Shown piece after piece: positions 62,201 to 64,000 of a stretch of DNA of 64,000 nucleotides (its first letter is position 1; every line of letters begins with the position of its first letter). Origin of the DNA: Terana coerulea (Eukaryota; Basidiomycota; Agaricomycetes; Polyporales; Phanerochaetaceae); assembly GCA_024811115.1 (NCBI GenBank), contig JAKOGH010000711.1, positions 62,001 to 126,000 of the forward strand, read 5' to 3'. The translations under genes and the position numbers were made by a program. The notes under the pieces were generated by a model. It had not been told where the DNA came from and searched no databases. It saw only the letters and a program-made list of their open reading frames with translations.

Positions 62201-63960
62201 GCGACTGGATGTCGCTCGGGCTTCCTCCCAGACGGAAGTATGTAATCCCCATGAGTAGGCCGAGGACGACGGCTTGCAGCAAGTGCCCAATCAGTTCGGG
62301 GTAGCCGCGCACCATGTTCTTGAAGGCGCGCGGGACAAGGATCACAGTCTGTGCGAAGACGTTTGGACGCTTTCCGCTTGTCGTCAAGGACAGCTCCCGA
62401 GGCGTCACCGGTCTTGAGCTCCTCGGAAAGCAGGACATTGGCTTGTTCTGGTGTGATAGGTGTCTGGGTACCCTTCTCACTGTCGACGAGCTCCTTCTCC
62501 TTCCAACATTGAACAAGCCTGCTGACGCGCTCACGACTCTCGCGCTCGTTATCTTCATCCCGTGTGTCAATGCTGGAGATGTCAATGAGAAAATCCAGCG
62601 GGTTTGTCTGTTCCTGCGGCTTGAAGCCAAGCTGCGCAAAGTACGGCAGGCACCCCGCTGTCGCACCAGAATAGACGACTGAGCCATGGGACATCAAGAG
62701 AATGCGGGAAAACAGCGTGAATGCGTCTGAGCGAGGTTGGTGTAGCGAGAGGATGATCGTTCGTCCGCGTTTTGCGAGACGGTCAAGCGTTTCGAGGAGT
62801 TGGAAAGCAGTAAATGAATCTAGGGACAAAATCCTTGGTCATTTCATGCGCATACACGAACCCAAAAGCTGCCATACCGAGGCCAGTTGTCACTTCATCA
62901 AGAATGAGCACCGAGGGGAAGCAAACAAGAACACAGCCGATGGACAAGCGACGTTTTTCTCCACCAGAAATGCCTTTTCGTCCTGCACCGCCCACGATGG
63001 TGTCCGCCGCTTCAGCAAGACCGAGCTCTTGAATGGTCTGTTCAACTATGAGGCGTCTTGTCTTATTATCCACGGAAGTCGGAAGACGCAGCCTTGCCGC
63101 GTACGTGAGTGTTTCTCGTACTGATAGATTACAAGTTGATCAGCGCATACATGCATAAAGCCTCAATACACGTACCAGTCAAGTGTGGGAGAAGATAATC
63201 ATTCTGCCTCACAAACCCAACTACCTTGCTCATTCCCTTGAAATGGCCCTCGCCGCCCTTCGGATGTGTCCCATTCTGTCCGGTACCGTGCGCTGACGGT
63301 GTTATTGAAACATTCCCTTCAGCAATAGGCAGGTTCCCCAGTCTCGCGGCCATTGCGTGCAAAAGAGTCGTTTTGCCGGACCCAGACCCGCCGATAATGG
63401 CCATGACTTCGCCCTTCCGCACCTCGGCATTGACATTCCGGACAATGAGTCCGTCCGCTGCGTCCTGGCTACGGGATTCTGGCTCGCTCTTCGCTTTGCG
63501 CTTGCGCACGGCATTGGTAATGACTTGCGGGATAGGGATAGGGATGGGGGTGGGGATGTATGCCCGGAAGGGCGGCACAGCGATCGAGAGGTTGTGCACG
63601 GCGACGTCGTAGGAAGGGGGCGGCGGGAGCGCGAGCAGGGCGTCGTCGGGGATGGAGGGACTCACGACGTGTTGTAATATGGCGTGCCCACCCACACCAG
63701 GCATCGCTAGCCCGTCTTTGCCCTCTACCTCCTCTCCCAAATTGGTACCATCCTCAGTCCAGCTGCGTTGCGAAGGGGGGCGGGTGCGCGGCGAGGGTGA
63801 ATGAGGTGAGGCGACGGCGTCGTCCTGCGCCTCGAGGTCGACTTCGGGAGCTCAACAAGGGGCGAGGGTCGTTCGAGTCGGTCTTCGTAGAGCCCCCAGA
63901 AGCTTCCGGTGATGGTGCTGCCTGCAGCTCTGGCGCAATGTTGTTGACACCCGCAGTCAT
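59244..63960 (-). CDS. full-size ABCG transporter (two NBD-TMD halves)
   Basis: ATP-driven exporter of the ABCG family with two nucleotide-binding and two membrane domains in NBD-TMD order. It starts MTAGVNNIAPELQAAPSPEA at 63960. Half 1 has Walker A GGSGSGKTTLLHAM, signature GISGGEKRRLSIG, Walker B VLILDEVTTGL and switch SLHQPRSD, then membrane helices such as HLLQAVVLGLLMGITYF. Half 2 has Walker A GPSGSGKSTFLRM, signature KGISGGEKRRLSLA, a second Walker B ending VDEP and SLHQPRSD, then ICFFIFFLRL and later helices. An extracellular loop has the paired Cys FSCEGVSGAALSQC. The last exon after an intron ends RMRYV at 59244. Both ATP sites look canonical. Frame breaks sit at the G run 63846-63848 and near 62385-62395. 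About a dozen introns are present. The substrate is unknown. Confidence 0.87.
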
Positions 63961-64000
63961 TCTAGTCTTGAGAGACGAGGTCTCTTCACCACGTTACGAG
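63961..64000. other. right edge
   Basis: Forty bases upstream of the ABCG start, presumably its 5' leader. Nothing else can be said. Confidence 0.3.

Overview
The window is nuclear DNA from a filamentous fungus, most likely a mushroom-forming basidiomycete (Agaricomycetes). The basis is dense genes on both strands, many short GT-AG introns of about 45-70 nt, GC-rich coding sequence, and protein families typical of that group, such as the expanded 'MPTAQ' alpha/beta-hydrolase family and a full-size ABCG pump. There are no bacterial operons, no CRISPR array and no virus. I cannot name the species.

Left part (0.7-16.9 kb), mostly housekeeping: a BEM46-like membrane hydrolase (-), an Artemis/SNM1-type DNA-repair nuclease (-), mitochondrial ribosomal protein bL33m (+), a class B flavin monooxygenase with an N-terminal NTF2-like domain (+), a compact alpha/beta hydrolase (+), an importin-7/8-type karyopherin (-) and a Dsc3-like Golgi ubiquitin-ligase subunit (-).

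Middle-left (17.7-27.4 kb), accessory: a tandem array of four related alpha/beta hydrolases in different states. One is intact, two each carry a single frame break, and one is a fossil. At least one intergenic spacer is duplicated with them. An F-box protein with a 114-bp tandem duplication at its 3' end follows.

Middle (27.7-44.8 kb): an OPY2-like HOG-pathway membrane anchor (-), a class I/II aminotransferase (-), an M3 oligopeptidase (+), a heme catalase (+), a SNF2 ATPase with a C-terminal PHD finger (+) and an isoprenylcysteine methyltransferase-like membrane enzyme (-).

Right part (47.4-64 kb): eIF3e (-) and an MPDU1-like PQ-loop protein (+) share a short divergent promoter. Then come a DHA1-type MFS exporter (-), a second aminotransferase (+), an omega-like glutathione transferase (-) and a full-size ABCG transporter (-). 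The last group could serve detoxification or export. A MITE-like inverted-repeat element sits in a gene-poor stretch at 56.15-56.43 kb.

A theme across the window is single-base indels inside conserved genes. About half fall in homopolymers and the rest in GC-rich or other runs. They affect at least eleven genes, including ones expected to be conserved (SNF2, MPDU1, M3 peptidase, Artemis). I read most as consensus errors in the assembly rather than real pseudogenes. The genes are annotated as CDS with the breaks noted. Exon edges were read by eye and some are approximate.
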